Positions 44,901 to 54,477 of a stretch of DNA of 64,000 bases are shown here, one piece after another. Source of the DNA: Succinispira mobilis DSM 6222 (GTDB lineage Bacteria; Bacillota; Negativicutes; Acidaminococcales; Succinispiraceae); contig NZ_KB913028.1 in the NCBI RefSeq assembly GCF_000384135.1, positions 1,081,351 to 1,145,350 on the forward strand. The letters are read 5' to 3'. The first letter of the stretch is position 1. The number at the start of each line of letters is the position of its first letter. Position numbers and translations under genes: made by a program. The notes beneath the pieces were generated by a model that saw only the letters and a list, made by a program, of their open reading frames with translations, was not told the DNA's origin and did not search any database.

Positions 44901-47057
44901 CTAACTTTCAATAAATTCGATTTTCCAATTGTAGCGGTTATTTGTTTGATCTTTAACATAATAAAAATAGGCTGAGAAAATATGCCCTTTTTTACTTTTT
45001 AAGCCACGAAAACCAACTCGCCCATTTTCTAAAAGTAATTTAATCATTTCTGGAGATATTTGCTTACCAAATCCATTTATATATTTGTCATTTTTCCAAA
45101 TAGTAAACTTACAACCATTTTTCCAATTGCTGCAACTAAAACTCTGAGCAGTTTCAATAATTGGGTTGTTGCATTCTGGGCATAACCCTAGAACTATCGA
45201 ATCAGGACTAATATTGATTATAGCACCAAAAGTAGGGGTGGTTTTAATTTTTTCTACCGACATTTGAACAAAATTAGTAATCATTGTAATAAAATTGATT
45301 TTTGAAAATTTTTGTCTTTCAATATCTGCAAGTGTTTTTTCTAATTTACCAGTATATTCTAAATCGAAGAGCTCGGGAACTGGAAATTTTTCCACTAGCA
45401 TTGTTCCGAGTTCAGTACAAACTAAGTTTTTACCTTTGGCTTTAATATAACCGACGTCTTTAAGTTTTTTGATTGTTTCTGCTCGAGTTGCTGGTGTACC
45501 GATACTGAACCCACTTAAAATAGAGAGCATCATTTCTTCGGCTTCATCCTGTTCATAACTTTTACCACAAGTTTCCATAACTCTTAGCAAAGTCTTTTCA
45601 GTGTGTGCCTTGGGAGCCTTCCTCTTGACTTCAGTGATTCTGGTATTTTCTACTTCAACTATTTCATTTTCCATTACTTGCGGCAATAAAACTTCTTTTG
45701 CGGTTATTTTTTCAATCTTTTTCCAACCTTCTACCAATTGAACCTTGCCTTTGCTGGTCAAAATTCCAGGTAGCGGGTTATCTAATAGCTGGATAGTTAA
45801 GATAGTTTCTTCGTTTTCTGCAAGAGGCATAAATTGTGCAAGAAAACGATTTTTTATTTCCTGATACACAATAATTTCATCTTTACTTAGGTTGTTAGGC
45901 GAAATATAAGTAGGAATAATAGCAGAGTGACTTTCAACTTTGCTACTATCGAAAACTCTTTTATGGGTGTGAAAAACAATTTCTGTGGCTAGGGGATGAT
46001 TTTTTTTATGCGTTTCTAAAACTTTTTTAGTTTTTTCAATTAAACTATCATCTAAAACTTGACTAGCAGTACGTGGGTAAGTTATAGCTTTTTTTTCATA
46101 TAAATCCTGAGCAACCTTGAGAACTTTATCAGAAGTCCAATCCTTATATTTACTAGTTATGGTACCCTGCAAATTAGAAAGGTTAAAAAGGTAGGGCGGG
46201 TATTCTTTTTTTCGCTCAACCGATTTCGTGATTATAGTTGCTCTTTGGTTTATAATTTTAGAACATAAATCTTCCAAGAATTCTTTAGTTTCAAATTTTT
46301 CACTATTATTTTCATAGTAAACAGCTTCAAAGCTTGTATTATTGGAAGTTTGCAAATCAACTAATAACTTGTAGTATCTAGATTCCTTAAAATTGACAAT
46401 TTCTTTATCTCGATCATAAATAATTTTCAAAGTGGGCAATAAAACTCGCCCAATATTGAGCATTTTTATATTTTTATCTGCTTGATATTTAACTGTAGCT
46501 ACTGCTGTAAGATTTATCCCGATTAACCAATCAGCCCATTGACGGCCTAAGCCAGCATCTTGCAAATTTTGCATTTCGCTATTAGGTTTTAAACAATTTA
46601 GACCACGTAGAACTTCATTACTGGTCCATTCCGTTAGAAGTAGTCTTTCTACAGGTTTATCTGTTTTTAAATATAAAATTAGTTCGTCAAAAATTATTTG
46701 CCCCTCTCTGTCATCATCAGTTGCGGCAATAATACTAATAATATCTTTTCGGGCAATCAAATTATTAATAATCATTAGCTGTTTTTGTGCACCACTATCA
46801 CATTGGTCTTTATTATTATTAGAGCTTTTAATTTTATATTTAAAAACCTCTGGAATATAGGGGAAGTATTCTAAACGCCAACTAGTTAAGTTTGGCTCAT
46901 AATCTTTAACATCATACAATTGCAACAGATGTCCAAAAGCCCAACTTATTACATAATTATTGCCCTCTATATACCCATCTTTACGAAGAGTTGCGCCCAC
47001 AGCTTCTGCAATATTACGTGCAACAGAAGGTTTTTCGGCTATAATTAGTTTTTTCAA
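44901..47057 (-). CDS. topB: DNA topoisomerase III
   Basis: Type IA topoisomerase. The 718 aa protein has TOPRIM (LIIAEKPSVARNIAEA, and AATDDDREGQIIFDEL with the metal-binding acids), the catalytic Tyr in KAITYPRTASQVL, and TPATRAETIKKL. The C-terminal zinc-ribbon-like region has cysteines in LCPECNNP and FSCSNWKNGC. Firmicutes often carry topB copies both in the core and on mobile elements; here no conjugation genes accompany it. The region upstream (47058-47259) has no gene. Confidence 0.95.
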   Translation of the reverse strand: MKKLIIAEKPSVARNIAEAVGATLRKDGYIEGNNYVISWAFGHLLQLYDVKDYEPNLTSWRLEYFPYIPEVFKYKIKSSNNNKDQCDSGAQKQLMIINNLIARKDIISIIAATDDDREGQIIFDELILYLKTDKPVERLLLTEWTSNEVLRGLNCLKPNSEMQNLQDAGLGRQWADWLIGINLTAVATVKYQADKNIKMLNIGRVLLPTLKIIYDRDKEIVNFKESRYYKLLVDLQTSNNTSFEAVYYENNSEKFETKEFLEDLCSKIINQRATIITKSVERKKEYPPYLFNLSNLQGTITSKYKDWTSDKVLKVAQDLYEKKAITYPRTASQVLDDSLIEKTKKVLETHKKNHPLATEIVFHTHKRVFDSSKVESHSAIIPTYISPNNLSKDEIIVYQEIKNRFLAQFMPLAENEETILTIQLLDNPLPGILTSKGKVQLVEGWKKIEKITAKEVLLPQVMENEIVEVENTRITEVKRKAPKAHTEKTLLRVMETCGKSYEQDEAEEMMLSILSGFSIGTPATRAETIKKLKDVGYIKAKGKNLVCTELGTMLVEKFPVPELFDLEYTGKLEKTLADIERQKFSKINFITMITNFVQMSVEKIKTTPTFGAIINISPDSIVLGLCPECNNPIIETAQSFSCSNWKNGCKFTIWKNDKYINGFGKQISPEMIKLLLENGRVGFRGLKSKKGHIFSAYFYYVKDQTNNRYNWKIEFIES

Positions 47058-47256
47058 AATACGACCTCTTTTCAGTGTTTATTATGTTTTTAATTATAAC
47101 ATTAAATTTTGGATTGGATAAGTTTTACTCAAGTTTAAATATAAGAAAGATTTATTTATGGTGGTCTATTAAAACCTAATTGTTAAGAGACTAAGCTTAG
47201 ATTTTTAAAGAATTTAATAAAAAATCACAAAAAAGATATATTAATAATATTAGTTG

Positions 47257-47265
47257 TGGTATAAT
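47257..47265 (+). promoter_or_regulatory. Extended -10 promoter of the second chemoreceptor
   Basis: TGGTATAAT is an extended -10 box (TGn before TATAAT at 47260-47265). No good -35 is present at 17 nt, as often for extended -10 promoters. Confidence 0.5.
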
Positions 47266-47731
47266 TCAAACATTGATAGGTAATTAGTCATAGCTAATTA
47301 GGATTTTAGCCTGTTTAATTAAAATTTAAATTTTAAAAGAATAATAAGGAACAGGGTAACATTTTGCGGTATAGTTTAGATATAGGCAGGCTTTTGTTTG
47401 CGTATATCTTTTTATTGTGCCCACAATATATAGTATATAGATTAGCGGCTGAATTTTTTATGCTATATAGGTAAAAAAGACCTTGGTTTTTTGAAAAGTA
47501 AATAATAAGAAGTTTTATTAAACAGCAGGCATCATTCCTGATCTTTGGCTAAAAGCCTAAGGCCGCTTACTAATTCTAATAGATGTGGCACAAAACTGGA
47601 AATTTAATTAAAGTGATGTGCAAAAATATTTAGGCAAATTATTAGGCAAAACTGCTATAAATTATAGCAATTTTTGTTCAGAAAAAAGTGGTTCTGAGCG
47701 CAATTTAAAAAGAAATGAGGGAAATGATGCA
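47266..47731 (+). other. Long structured leader or noncoding RNA region
   Basis: About 465 nt separate the promoter from the chemoreceptor start, without a convincing gene. Several stems are seen: TAATTAG/CTAATTA near 47282, GATATA/TATATC near 47382-47410, TATTGT/ACAATA near 47416, a CTTTGGCT/AGCCTAAG hairpin near 47541, and TGCTATA/TATAGCA (47653-47669) followed by ATTTTTG, which looks like a terminator. I looked for c-di-GMP, cobalamin and SAM riboswitch cores and did not recognise any. Confidence 0.4.
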
Positions 47732-49423
47732 ATGAAAATGACAGTTGGGAAAAAAATTATGGGTGGATTTATTTTTGTTATTTTAGTTACAGCTATAATG
47801 AGTGCGTATACTTATTTAAAGACGGATGACATTAGTAAAGATTATCAAAACGTAATGAATCTAAATATTGAAAAAATTGTTCTATCAGAAGAATTGGCCA
47901 CAGAGATTGCCGAAGAGGCTGCTACTGTAAGACGCTTTAATTTAACTAAAGATCTGGCAGCTAAGGATAAGTTTGAAAAGTTAAAAATAACTTCAGATCA
48001 AAAAATAACTAAAATGGAAAAAATGTTTGTAACAGAGAAAGCCCAAACTTTAATTAAAAAGATAAAAGATAACAAAGCTACTTATGAAGATTTTGCAGTA
48101 AAAGCTATGGCTGCACAAGTGGCAGGAGATCAAGTGCAACTAAATAGCTTTATTGTACAAGGGGCTAAACCTTACGATATTGCAGCTGATGGGACAAAAG
48201 AATTAGTAGAAATGATTAAAGTTTTTGTTGCCAATGAACAAAAGAAAATTGCAGATGAAGTTTCAAGTGTGCAAAACACAATATTAACTATAAACTTACT
48301 TATTTTTGCAATTGCAATTGCTGTGAGTTTTGTAATTAGCCGTGGCATCTCAACTATTGCACAACAACTGGTTAAAGCAGCACATCAAATTGCTAATGGG
48401 GAAATAACTAGTGAAGATGTAACAACAACAGCTACTGATGAAATGGGGCAGATGGCTAGAGCTTTTTCGCAAATGAAAGATAATTTAAGAAATTTAATTA
48501 AAGAAGTTGCTAAATCTGCAGAGTATGTTAGCGCTTCGTCTGAAGAATTGACTGCCAGTGCAAATCAGTCTGCTTTAGCAGCTAACCAAATTGCTGGTGC
48601 TATTGATAATATTGCCCAAGGGACAGCTACGCAAATGGAGGCGATAGATAATACTTCTGTTGTTGTAGAACAATTGTCCGCAAGTGTGCAACAAGTTGCT
48701 GCAAATGCCAATGAAGTAGCAGTTTTATCTAACAAAACTGCAGATGCAGCACATAATGGTGGCGGTGCGATTGAAAATGCAGTTAAGCAAATGCATCAAA
48801 TAGAAGTTGCGGTGGGTATTTCAGCGCAAATGGTAAGTACCTTGGGTGAACGTTCAAAAGAAATAGGCCAAATTGTGGATACTATTGCAGGAATAGCTGG
48901 TCAAACTAATTTACTGGCGCTTAATGCGGCAATCGAAGCTGCTCGAGCTGGTGAACAGGGACGAGGATTTGCAGTGGTTGCCGAAGAAGTTCGAAAATTA
49001 GCGGAACAATCACAAGAAGCGGCGAAACAAATAGCAGAATTAATTGGTGGTATTCAAAATGATACTAAACAAGCGGTATTAGCTATGGACGATGGGACTA
49101 GAGAAGTCCAAGTAGGTTCGGAAGTGGTCATTAATGCCGGTGCAGCTTTTAAAGAAATTGAAAAAAATATTCAGCTAGTGTCGAAACAAGTTCAAGAAAT
49201 ATCAGCGGTAATGCAACAGATGGCTGGTGGTAGTGAACAAATTGTAGGCGCAGTCAATGATATAGATGAAACGAGTAAAAAATCTGTAAGTGCTACACAA
49301 AATGTTTCGGCAGCTACTGAAGAACAATCAGCTTCAGTTGAAGAGATTGCGGCAGCGAGTCAAGCGTTGGCTAAATTAGCAGAAGACTTACGTATGGCTG
49401 TGAGTGTTTTTAAAATTTCTTAA
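47732..49423 (+). CDS. Methyl-accepting chemotaxis protein
   Basis: Chemoreceptor of about 563 aa. Membrane helix 1 (about 8-28), four-helix-bundle type sensor (about 30-185), helix 2 (about 190-212), HAMP, and a signalling domain whose tip reads [20 protein letters not shown] and onward. The cytoplasmic half closely resembles the receptor at 24.7 kb, with [26 protein letters not shown] near the end. I chose ATG 47732 because GAGGG lies upstream and [16 protein letters not shown] is a normal receptor start; the open frame extends back to 47618 with atypical sequence. Confidence 0.92.
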   Translation: MKMTVGKKIMGGFIFVILVTAIMSAYTYLKTDDISKDYQNVMNLNIEKIVLSEELATEIAEEAATVRRFNLTKDLAAKDKFEKLKITSDQKITKMEKMFVTEKAQTLIKKIKDNKATYEDFAVKAMAAQVAGDQVQLNSFIVQGAKPYDIAADGTKELVEMIKVFVANEQKKIADEVSSVQNTILTINLLIFAIAIAVSFVISRGISTIAQQLVKAAHQIANGEITSEDVTTTATDEMGQMARAFSQMKDNLRNLIKEVAKSAEYVSASSEELTASANQSALAANQIAGAIDNIAQGTATQMEAIDNTSVVVEQLSASVQQVAANANEVAVLSNKTADAAHNGGGAIENAVKQMHQIEVAVGISAQMVSTLGERSKEIGQIVDTIAGIAGQTNLLALNAAIEAARAGEQGRGFAVVAEEVRKLAEQSQEAAKQIAELIGGIQNDTKQAVLAMDDGTREVQVGSEVVINAGAAFKEIEKNIQLVSKQVQEISAVMQQMAGGSEQIVGAVNDIDETSKKSVSATQNVSAATEEQSASVEEIAAASQALAKLAEDLRMAVSVFKIS

Positions 49424-49615
49424 ATGAAAAATTTGATATTTTAACATTAGTAATGAGTGTGTGAAATATAAAAAAATTAAAAATATTTGCACATAAAGGT
49501 AGTGAATATAGTACAATTGTTATGTAATATATTTCTTGTGAAATTAAGCAGCGCCTTTCCAATTTGGATTTAGGCAAAATGTAGCCAGACAGTCAATTAA
49601 AATGGAGTGATGTAA

Positions 49616-51435
49616 ATGAAGTTATTATTAACAGAAACATCAATAATGAACAGAATCCGCATTCAGTTTACCATTTCTACATTGCTTACTATTATCTGTA
49701 TTGGAATAGTTGTTTTTTATAATTGGCGAATGTCGATAAATGAAACAATTTATAAGTTGCAGGAAGAATCTAGCAAGAATATTGAATTTGCTGTAGAGTA
49801 CTATATTCAAAAACCTATGTCAATTAATCGAATTAGTCAAAGTTTAATTGAAAATAATCTTATTCAAATTAATGATAAATTGGAGCGACAGAAATTTTTC
49901 CCGAATATCTTGCTTGCCGCGGATACCAATATATACAGCGTTAGCTATGGGACAGGAACTGGAGAATATTTTGGTGCTAGACGTGTTGCTGAAAACAAAA
50001 TTCAGTATATACTTGTAGACGCTAGTACCCAGGGGCATTCACAATATTTTAATTTAGATGATAAACTGGAGGTTCAGAAATTAAGTTTTACCTTAGGTAA
50101 ATTTGATCCGCGGAGTCGAGATTGGTATCAGAAAGCTAAACTAAAAAAGATGACAACTTTTTCTAATATTTACAAACACTTTGTATTAGAAGACTTAGCA
50201 TTGACTGCTGCTTATCCGGTTTATTCCCCCGCGGGGCAATTACAAGGTGTTTTTGGTGCACACATAGCTTTGTCAAAAATTAGTGAATATCTAGAGAAAA
50301 TTTCTCAAGATATAGGTGCAATAGCTTATATCGTAGAAAGTGATTCTGATGAACTAGTTGCTAATTCTGTAAAAAAAGTTAATTTTTCAAAAAATGAACA
50401 AGGTAACTTTAGAAGAATAAATATTTCTCAGATTTTAGTATTAGGGCCTACCGTGACTATAAGGAACAAGGGATACAATATTCTTTGCTCGACATAGCTG
50501 GAGATAAGTTAAACTTTAAAATAATGCCTTTTTCTTATCAAGGTCTAAACTGGTTAATAATAACTTTAATTCCCGAATCGCCTTATATTAAATACATTTA
50601 TTCAAGCATGTTTTACGCTAGTATACTTACGGCTTTGATTGTTTTTGTAGCAATTAGCATTTGGACTCGAAGTATCAAGCACTCACTACAACCAGTATAC
50701 TATTTGATGGATATTTCTGAAAATTTTTCTCATTGTGATCTTACGCAAAGAGCAAAAATTCGCAAAACAGATGAAGTTGGTAAATTAGCATGTGCGTTTA
50801 ATAATATGGCTGAAGAAATCTGTTTGTTGATTAATAATCTAGAATCTAAGGTGCGGGAACGGACTTTAGAACTAGAAAAAGCCAATACAGAGCTTAATAC
50901 AGCAAAAGCGGAAATAGAAATCGCGGCACAATTAGACTTTTTAACAGGTTTATATAATAGACGATTTATGTTGGCAAAATTAGAAGAGTATGTTTCAAAT
51001 GAAAAATTCAAAGATAACAGTTTAGCGGTATTATTAATAGATGTAGATTTTTTTAAAAAAGTAAATGACACCTATGGCCATGATGTAGGTGATATGGGTT
51101 TGAAAGTAATATCTCAAAAACTTCAAGAAACAATTAGAGTAGGGGATATAGTGGCACGCTGGGGCGGCGAAGAATTTTTGATTTTCGCTAATAATTCTAA
51201 TCGTGTCGGCGCTGAAAAATTAGCGGAACGCTTAAGAAGTGAAATTCAAGGAACAAAAATAGAGTATCAGAACAAGGAAATATTTGTGACAATTTCTTTA
51301 GGTATAGCACTAAATAGTTTTGATATACAAAATAATGTAACTCTATTAATAAGAAGAGCAGATGAAGCTTTGTACTTAGCTAAAAGTAAAGGTCGAAATC
51401 GCTTTGAGATGTGGACAAATACAATAGAAAAATAA
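49616..51435 (+). pseudogene. dCache-HAMP-GGDEF diguanylate cyclase with one frameshift
   Basis: Frame A (49616-50497) encodes an N-terminal membrane helix (about 16-34) and a dCache sensor containing PRSRDWYQKAK and AAYPVYSPAGQLQGVFGAHI. Frame B supplies the rest: SIRAYRDYKEQGIQYSLLDI, a second helix, HAMP, a coiled coil, and an intact GGDEF domain (DVDFFKKVNDTYGHDVGD, RVGD inhibitory site, ARWGGEEF). The frames join if one T is added to TTTT at 50433-50436. The full protein would be about 606 aa. It is either a sequencing slip, phase variation or a fresh pseudogene; frame B alone starts without a sensor. Confidence 0.85.
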
Positions 51436-51441
51436 TAAAAA

Positions 51442-51484
51442 ACAAAACCTTCGAGTTGCATCTAGCAATTAGAAGGTTTTGTTT
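51442..51484. terminator. Bidirectional terminator
   Basis: ACAAAACCTTC (51442-51452) pairs with GAAGGTTTTGT (51472-51482) between the two convergent GGDEF genes; T runs lie on both sides. Confidence 0.85.
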
Positions 51485-51485
51485 C

Positions 51486-53063
51486 TTATTTGTTATTTTC
51501 ACCATAAATTGCATAGCAATTTTTACCTTGTTTTTTAGCTTTATAAAGGGCTTGGTCGCTTTTTTTCAAAACTACATCAATACAGTAATTATTAGAATTA
51601 CTAAAAGCAATCCCTATACTAGCTGATAAGCACCTTGTTGGTTCAAAAGGCGCAAAGATTTTTGTTACTTCATGGAGAAAAAAATCAGCACGAGCCTTAA
51701 TTGTTTCTTGAGTGAATGTTTCATCTAAAATTACGACAAACTCATCCCCGCCTATTCGGACTAGCGTTTCTGTAGGAAAGAATGTTTTTAACAGATCGCT
51801 GAATTGACAAAGAATTTTATCGCCGAATAAATGCCCGTAGGTGTCATTAACATTTTTAAAATTGTCCAAGTCGATATATAGTAAATTTAATTTTCGAGTA
51901 TCTGTTGTATTAGTTATTTCATGTAGATAATGACGAACATAGAGCCCAGTAAGCTGATCAGTATAAGCTAGTTGACGCAATTGATTTTCAAAACTTTTCT
52001 CTAAAGTTACATCACGATAGATATGTATATTACCGATATTATCTTTAAAAAAATTAAAAAGAGGATGAGTTTGTAAATCAAGAATAATTTCTGTATTATC
52101 TTTATAAAGATGAATATTTTTATGGGCATCAAAAAAGAGACTTTCGAAATTAGAATCTTGGATAAGGGCATTAAAGTCGTATATTTTCCCTAAAAAAGTT
52201 TTATGATCAATACCGAATATTTCTCGAAATTTTTTGTTGACACTAAGTACGTGGTGCTCATTGTCCTCAATCAAAACAGCAAAAGGCATGCTATTTAAAA
52301 TCAATTCTAATTCTGTATTGATGTTTTTCAATTCAGTTATATCATAGGCGCAGCCTAGAGTCCCTACCAAGTTGTCTTTTTCATCAAATATAGGAGCCTT
52401 ATACGTAGTAAATTGGCGCATTCCTTTTTTACTAAAAACTTTTTCATCAAATGCTTGAGGTTTTTTAGAGTCAATAATGACTAAATCAGTATCTAAACAA
52501 ACGTAATCACTTCTCTCATATACTTCTTTGGGAATATCCCAGATATAATAGTGGTTTTTACCTTCAATATCAGTTTTTGCCTTACCTACTAAATCACAAA
52601 AAGCATCGTTGACTTTCAAATGAATTCCAGCGAGATTTTTAAACCAGACAAGACTAGGTATATTATTTATTAAAGTATCTAAGTAAGTATTTGTTTGATG
52701 TAACTCTCTGTTGGTTTTAAGAGAATCAAGGAAAGTCTTAAATTGAGGTTTAAATAGCTTGGAATTAGCAAAATTGAACCAAATATTATAGATATGCGAA
52801 GTGCAAAATTCTAACTTTTGAGGCAAAGCCCCTTGCTTAATGAGGAAAATAGTAGGAATTGTAGTTACAGAAAAATCTAAAGTTAATTCTTCAGCAAAAT
52901 TAGTATCTAAGATAAGGTAGTCTATTGAGCAGGAAGTTTCATACGTTCTTGCGGTATTGAATTTTATGGGAATTGAAGAAAATTCAATAGCCAATTTAGT
53001 AAGTGTTTGTTCGATTTCGGAGTCGGAACTTAATATAAGAATGTTAATTTGGTAATTATACAA
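51486..53063 (-). CDS. PAS-PAS-GGDEF diguanylate cyclase
   Basis: Cytosolic c-di-GMP synthase, 525 aa, and the only undamaged c-di-GMP gene in the window. The N-terminal ~120 aa resembles a degenerate receiver domain (one Asp in LILDTNF, no acidic pair). A PAS domain follows (LINNIPSLVWFKN to CAYDITELK), then a second (LILNSMPFAVLIEDN to IHIYRDVTLEKSFE), and a GGDEF domain with DLDNFKNVNDTYGHLFGD and VRIGGDEFVVIL. The inhibitory RxxD motif is absent. No transmembrane helix is present. It converges on the frameshifted cyclase. Confidence 0.92.
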   Translation of the reverse strand: MYNYQINILILSSDSEIEQTLTKLAIEFSSIPIKFNTARTYETSCSIDYLILDTNFAEELTLDFSVTTIPTIFLIKQGALPQKLEFCTSHIYNIWFNFANSKLFKPQFKTFLDSLKTNRELHQTNTYLDTLINNIPSLVWFKNLAGIHLKVNDAFCDLVGKAKTDIEGKNHYYIWDIPKEVYERSDYVCLDTDLVIIDSKKPQAFDEKVFSKKGMRQFTTYKAPIFDEKDNLVGTLGCAYDITELKNINTELELILNSMPFAVLIEDNEHHVLSVNKKFREIFGIDHKTFLGKIYDFNALIQDSNFESLFFDAHKNIHLYKDNTEIILDLQTHPLFNFFKDNIGNIHIYRDVTLEKSFENQLRQLAYTDQLTGLYVRHYLHEITNTTDTRKLNLLYIDLDNFKNVNDTYGHLFGDKILCQFSDLLKTFFPTETLVRIGGDEFVVILDETFTQETIKARADFFLHEVTKIFAPFEPTRCLSASIGIAFSNSNNYCIDVVLKKSDQALYKAKKQGKNCYAIYGENNK

Positions 53064-53169
53064 AAAGAACTCCCCTCCTTAAGAAAATCTATATTCTTTT
53101 ATTATATCAATAAATATAGAAATGTAAAATATGTTATAATAACTTAGAAAGAAATTAACGGAGGTTAAT

Positions 53170-54336
53170 ATGCAAAATTTTATTTATGACATTGATACTA
53201 AAATATATTTCGGTAAAAATCAACTGGATAATCTAATAATTGAGTTAAATAATCTAGGTGCAAAAAAACCGCTTATAGTATATGGTGGAGGTAGCATCAA
53301 AGCAAATGGTATTTATAAAAAAATAATTATGCTTTTGAAATCAGCAGGATTATTATGGGAGGAATTAGCTGGTGTTCAGCCGAATCCTAGAGTTGAAACC
53401 GTTGAAGAAGGAATAAAAATTTGTCGTGAAAAAAACTGTGATATTATTTTAGCTGTTGGCGGGGGTTCGAGCATTGATACAGCTAAATTAATTGCAACGG
53501 CAGTTTTTTATCCAGCTGAAGCATGGGATATTGTCAAGGCGCCGAATAAAATAGTTGACGCCTTACCAATTATCACAGTTGTAACAATGGCGGCAACTGG
53601 TAGTGAGATGAATACTATTGCAGTTATTTCCAATATGAAAACGAAAGAAAAAATCGGTACTCGACATCCATTAATGCGGCCTAAAGTATCTTTTTTAGAT
53701 CCAACCTATACTTTTACAGTCTCAAGATATCAAACTGCTGCTGGAGTTGTAGATATCATGTCGCATGTTTTAGAAAATTATTTTAGTAGGTATCGAGCTA
53801 GTTTTATTCAAGATAAGATGTGTGAAGGATTATTACAAGCTTGTATAAAATATGGACCGATTGCCTTACAAACTCCTAATAATTATGAAGCACGAGCTAA
53901 TTTGATGTGGGCGGCTAGTTGGGCAATAAACGGTTCTTTATCACTTGGCAAAGCAGATCCATGGTCATGTCATAGCATTGAACATCAATTATCAGCTTAT
54001 TATGATATAACACATGGTGTAGGGTTAGCGATTATTATTCCACATTGGATGGAATATGTTCTTAAAGAAGAAACATTGGATAAATTTTATGAGTACGGCA
54101 CCAATGTTTGGAATATTGATGCTGGCTTAGATAAGGAAAGCGTTGCTAGATTGGCAATAGCAAAAACTCGACAGTTTTTTTCAGCGTTAGGAATGCCTGA
54201 GAAACTGCACGAGCTAGATGTTTCTGAAACTTACTTCGAAGAAATGTCGGAAAAAGCTGCAACTTTGGCTTTGAAAACTGCATATGTTGCTTTAAGCAGC
54301 GAGGATATAAATAAAATATACAGAGCTGCATTATAA
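53170..54336 (+). CDS. Iron-containing alcohol dehydrogenase (BDH/YqhD type)
   Basis: NAD(P)H-dependent group III alcohol dehydrogenase, 388 aa. The N-terminal MQNFIYDIDTKIYFGKNQ is typical of butanol dehydrogenases. The NAD-binding GGGSSIDTAKLIA and metal-site HSIEHQLSAYYDITHGVGLAIIIPHW (residues about 257-282) are intact. The probable role is aldehyde reduction in fermentation; the substrate is not readable. CGGAGG precedes the ATG, and a terminator follows, so it is likely monocistronic. A TATAAT lies at 53135. Confidence 0.93.
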   Translation: MQNFIYDIDTKIYFGKNQLDNLIIELNNLGAKKPLIVYGGGSIKANGIYKKIIMLLKSAGLLWEELAGVQPNPRVETVEEGIKICREKNCDIILAVGGGSSIDTAKLIATAVFYPAEAWDIVKAPNKIVDALPIITVVTMAATGSEMNTIAVISNMKTKEKIGTRHPLMRPKVSFLDPTYTFTVSRYQTAAGVVDIMSHVLENYFSRYRASFIQDKMCEGLLQACIKYGPIALQTPNNYEARANLMWAASWAINGSLSLGKADPWSCHSIEHQLSAYYDITHGVGLAIIIPHWMEYVLKEETLDKFYEYGTNVWNIDAGLDKESVARLAIAKTRQFFSALGMPEKLHELDVSETYFEEMSEKAATLALKTAYVALSSEDINKIYRAAL

Positions 54337-54353
54337 TATTTATCTTTTACAGC

Positions 54354-54391
54354 AAAGAAATCTTTAACAGGAATGTTAAGGATTTCTTTTG
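54354..54391 (+). terminator. Terminator after the alcohol dehydrogenase
   Basis: AAAGAAATCTTTAAC (54354-54368) and GTTAAGGATTTCTTT (54375-54389) pair with one mismatch, ending in T's. Confidence 0.8.
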
Positions 54392-54432
54392 ATTTGGGGT
54401 TGAAAAATTACAAGTCAATTGTTGCATAAATG

Positions 54433-54441
54433 TGTTATAAT
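54433..54441 (+). promoter_or_regulatory. Extended -10 promoter of the abgT-like gene
   Basis: TGTTATAAT contains TATAAT (54436-54441) with the TGn extension, 37 nt before the ATG; no clear -35 box. Confidence 0.45.
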
Positions 54442-54477
54442 TATACTTGCTTTAAAAAAATATTAGGAGGCCAAATA

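Noticed and set aside
47618-47731. Upstream extension of the second chemoreceptor by 38 codons
   Set aside because: It has no hydrophobic or receptor-like features, spans a hairpin, and the GAGGG site fits the ATG at 47732.
47266-47731. c-di-GMP, cobalamin or SAM riboswitch in the chemoreceptor leader
   Set aside because: None of the core consensus elements could be found by eye; only generic hairpins remain.
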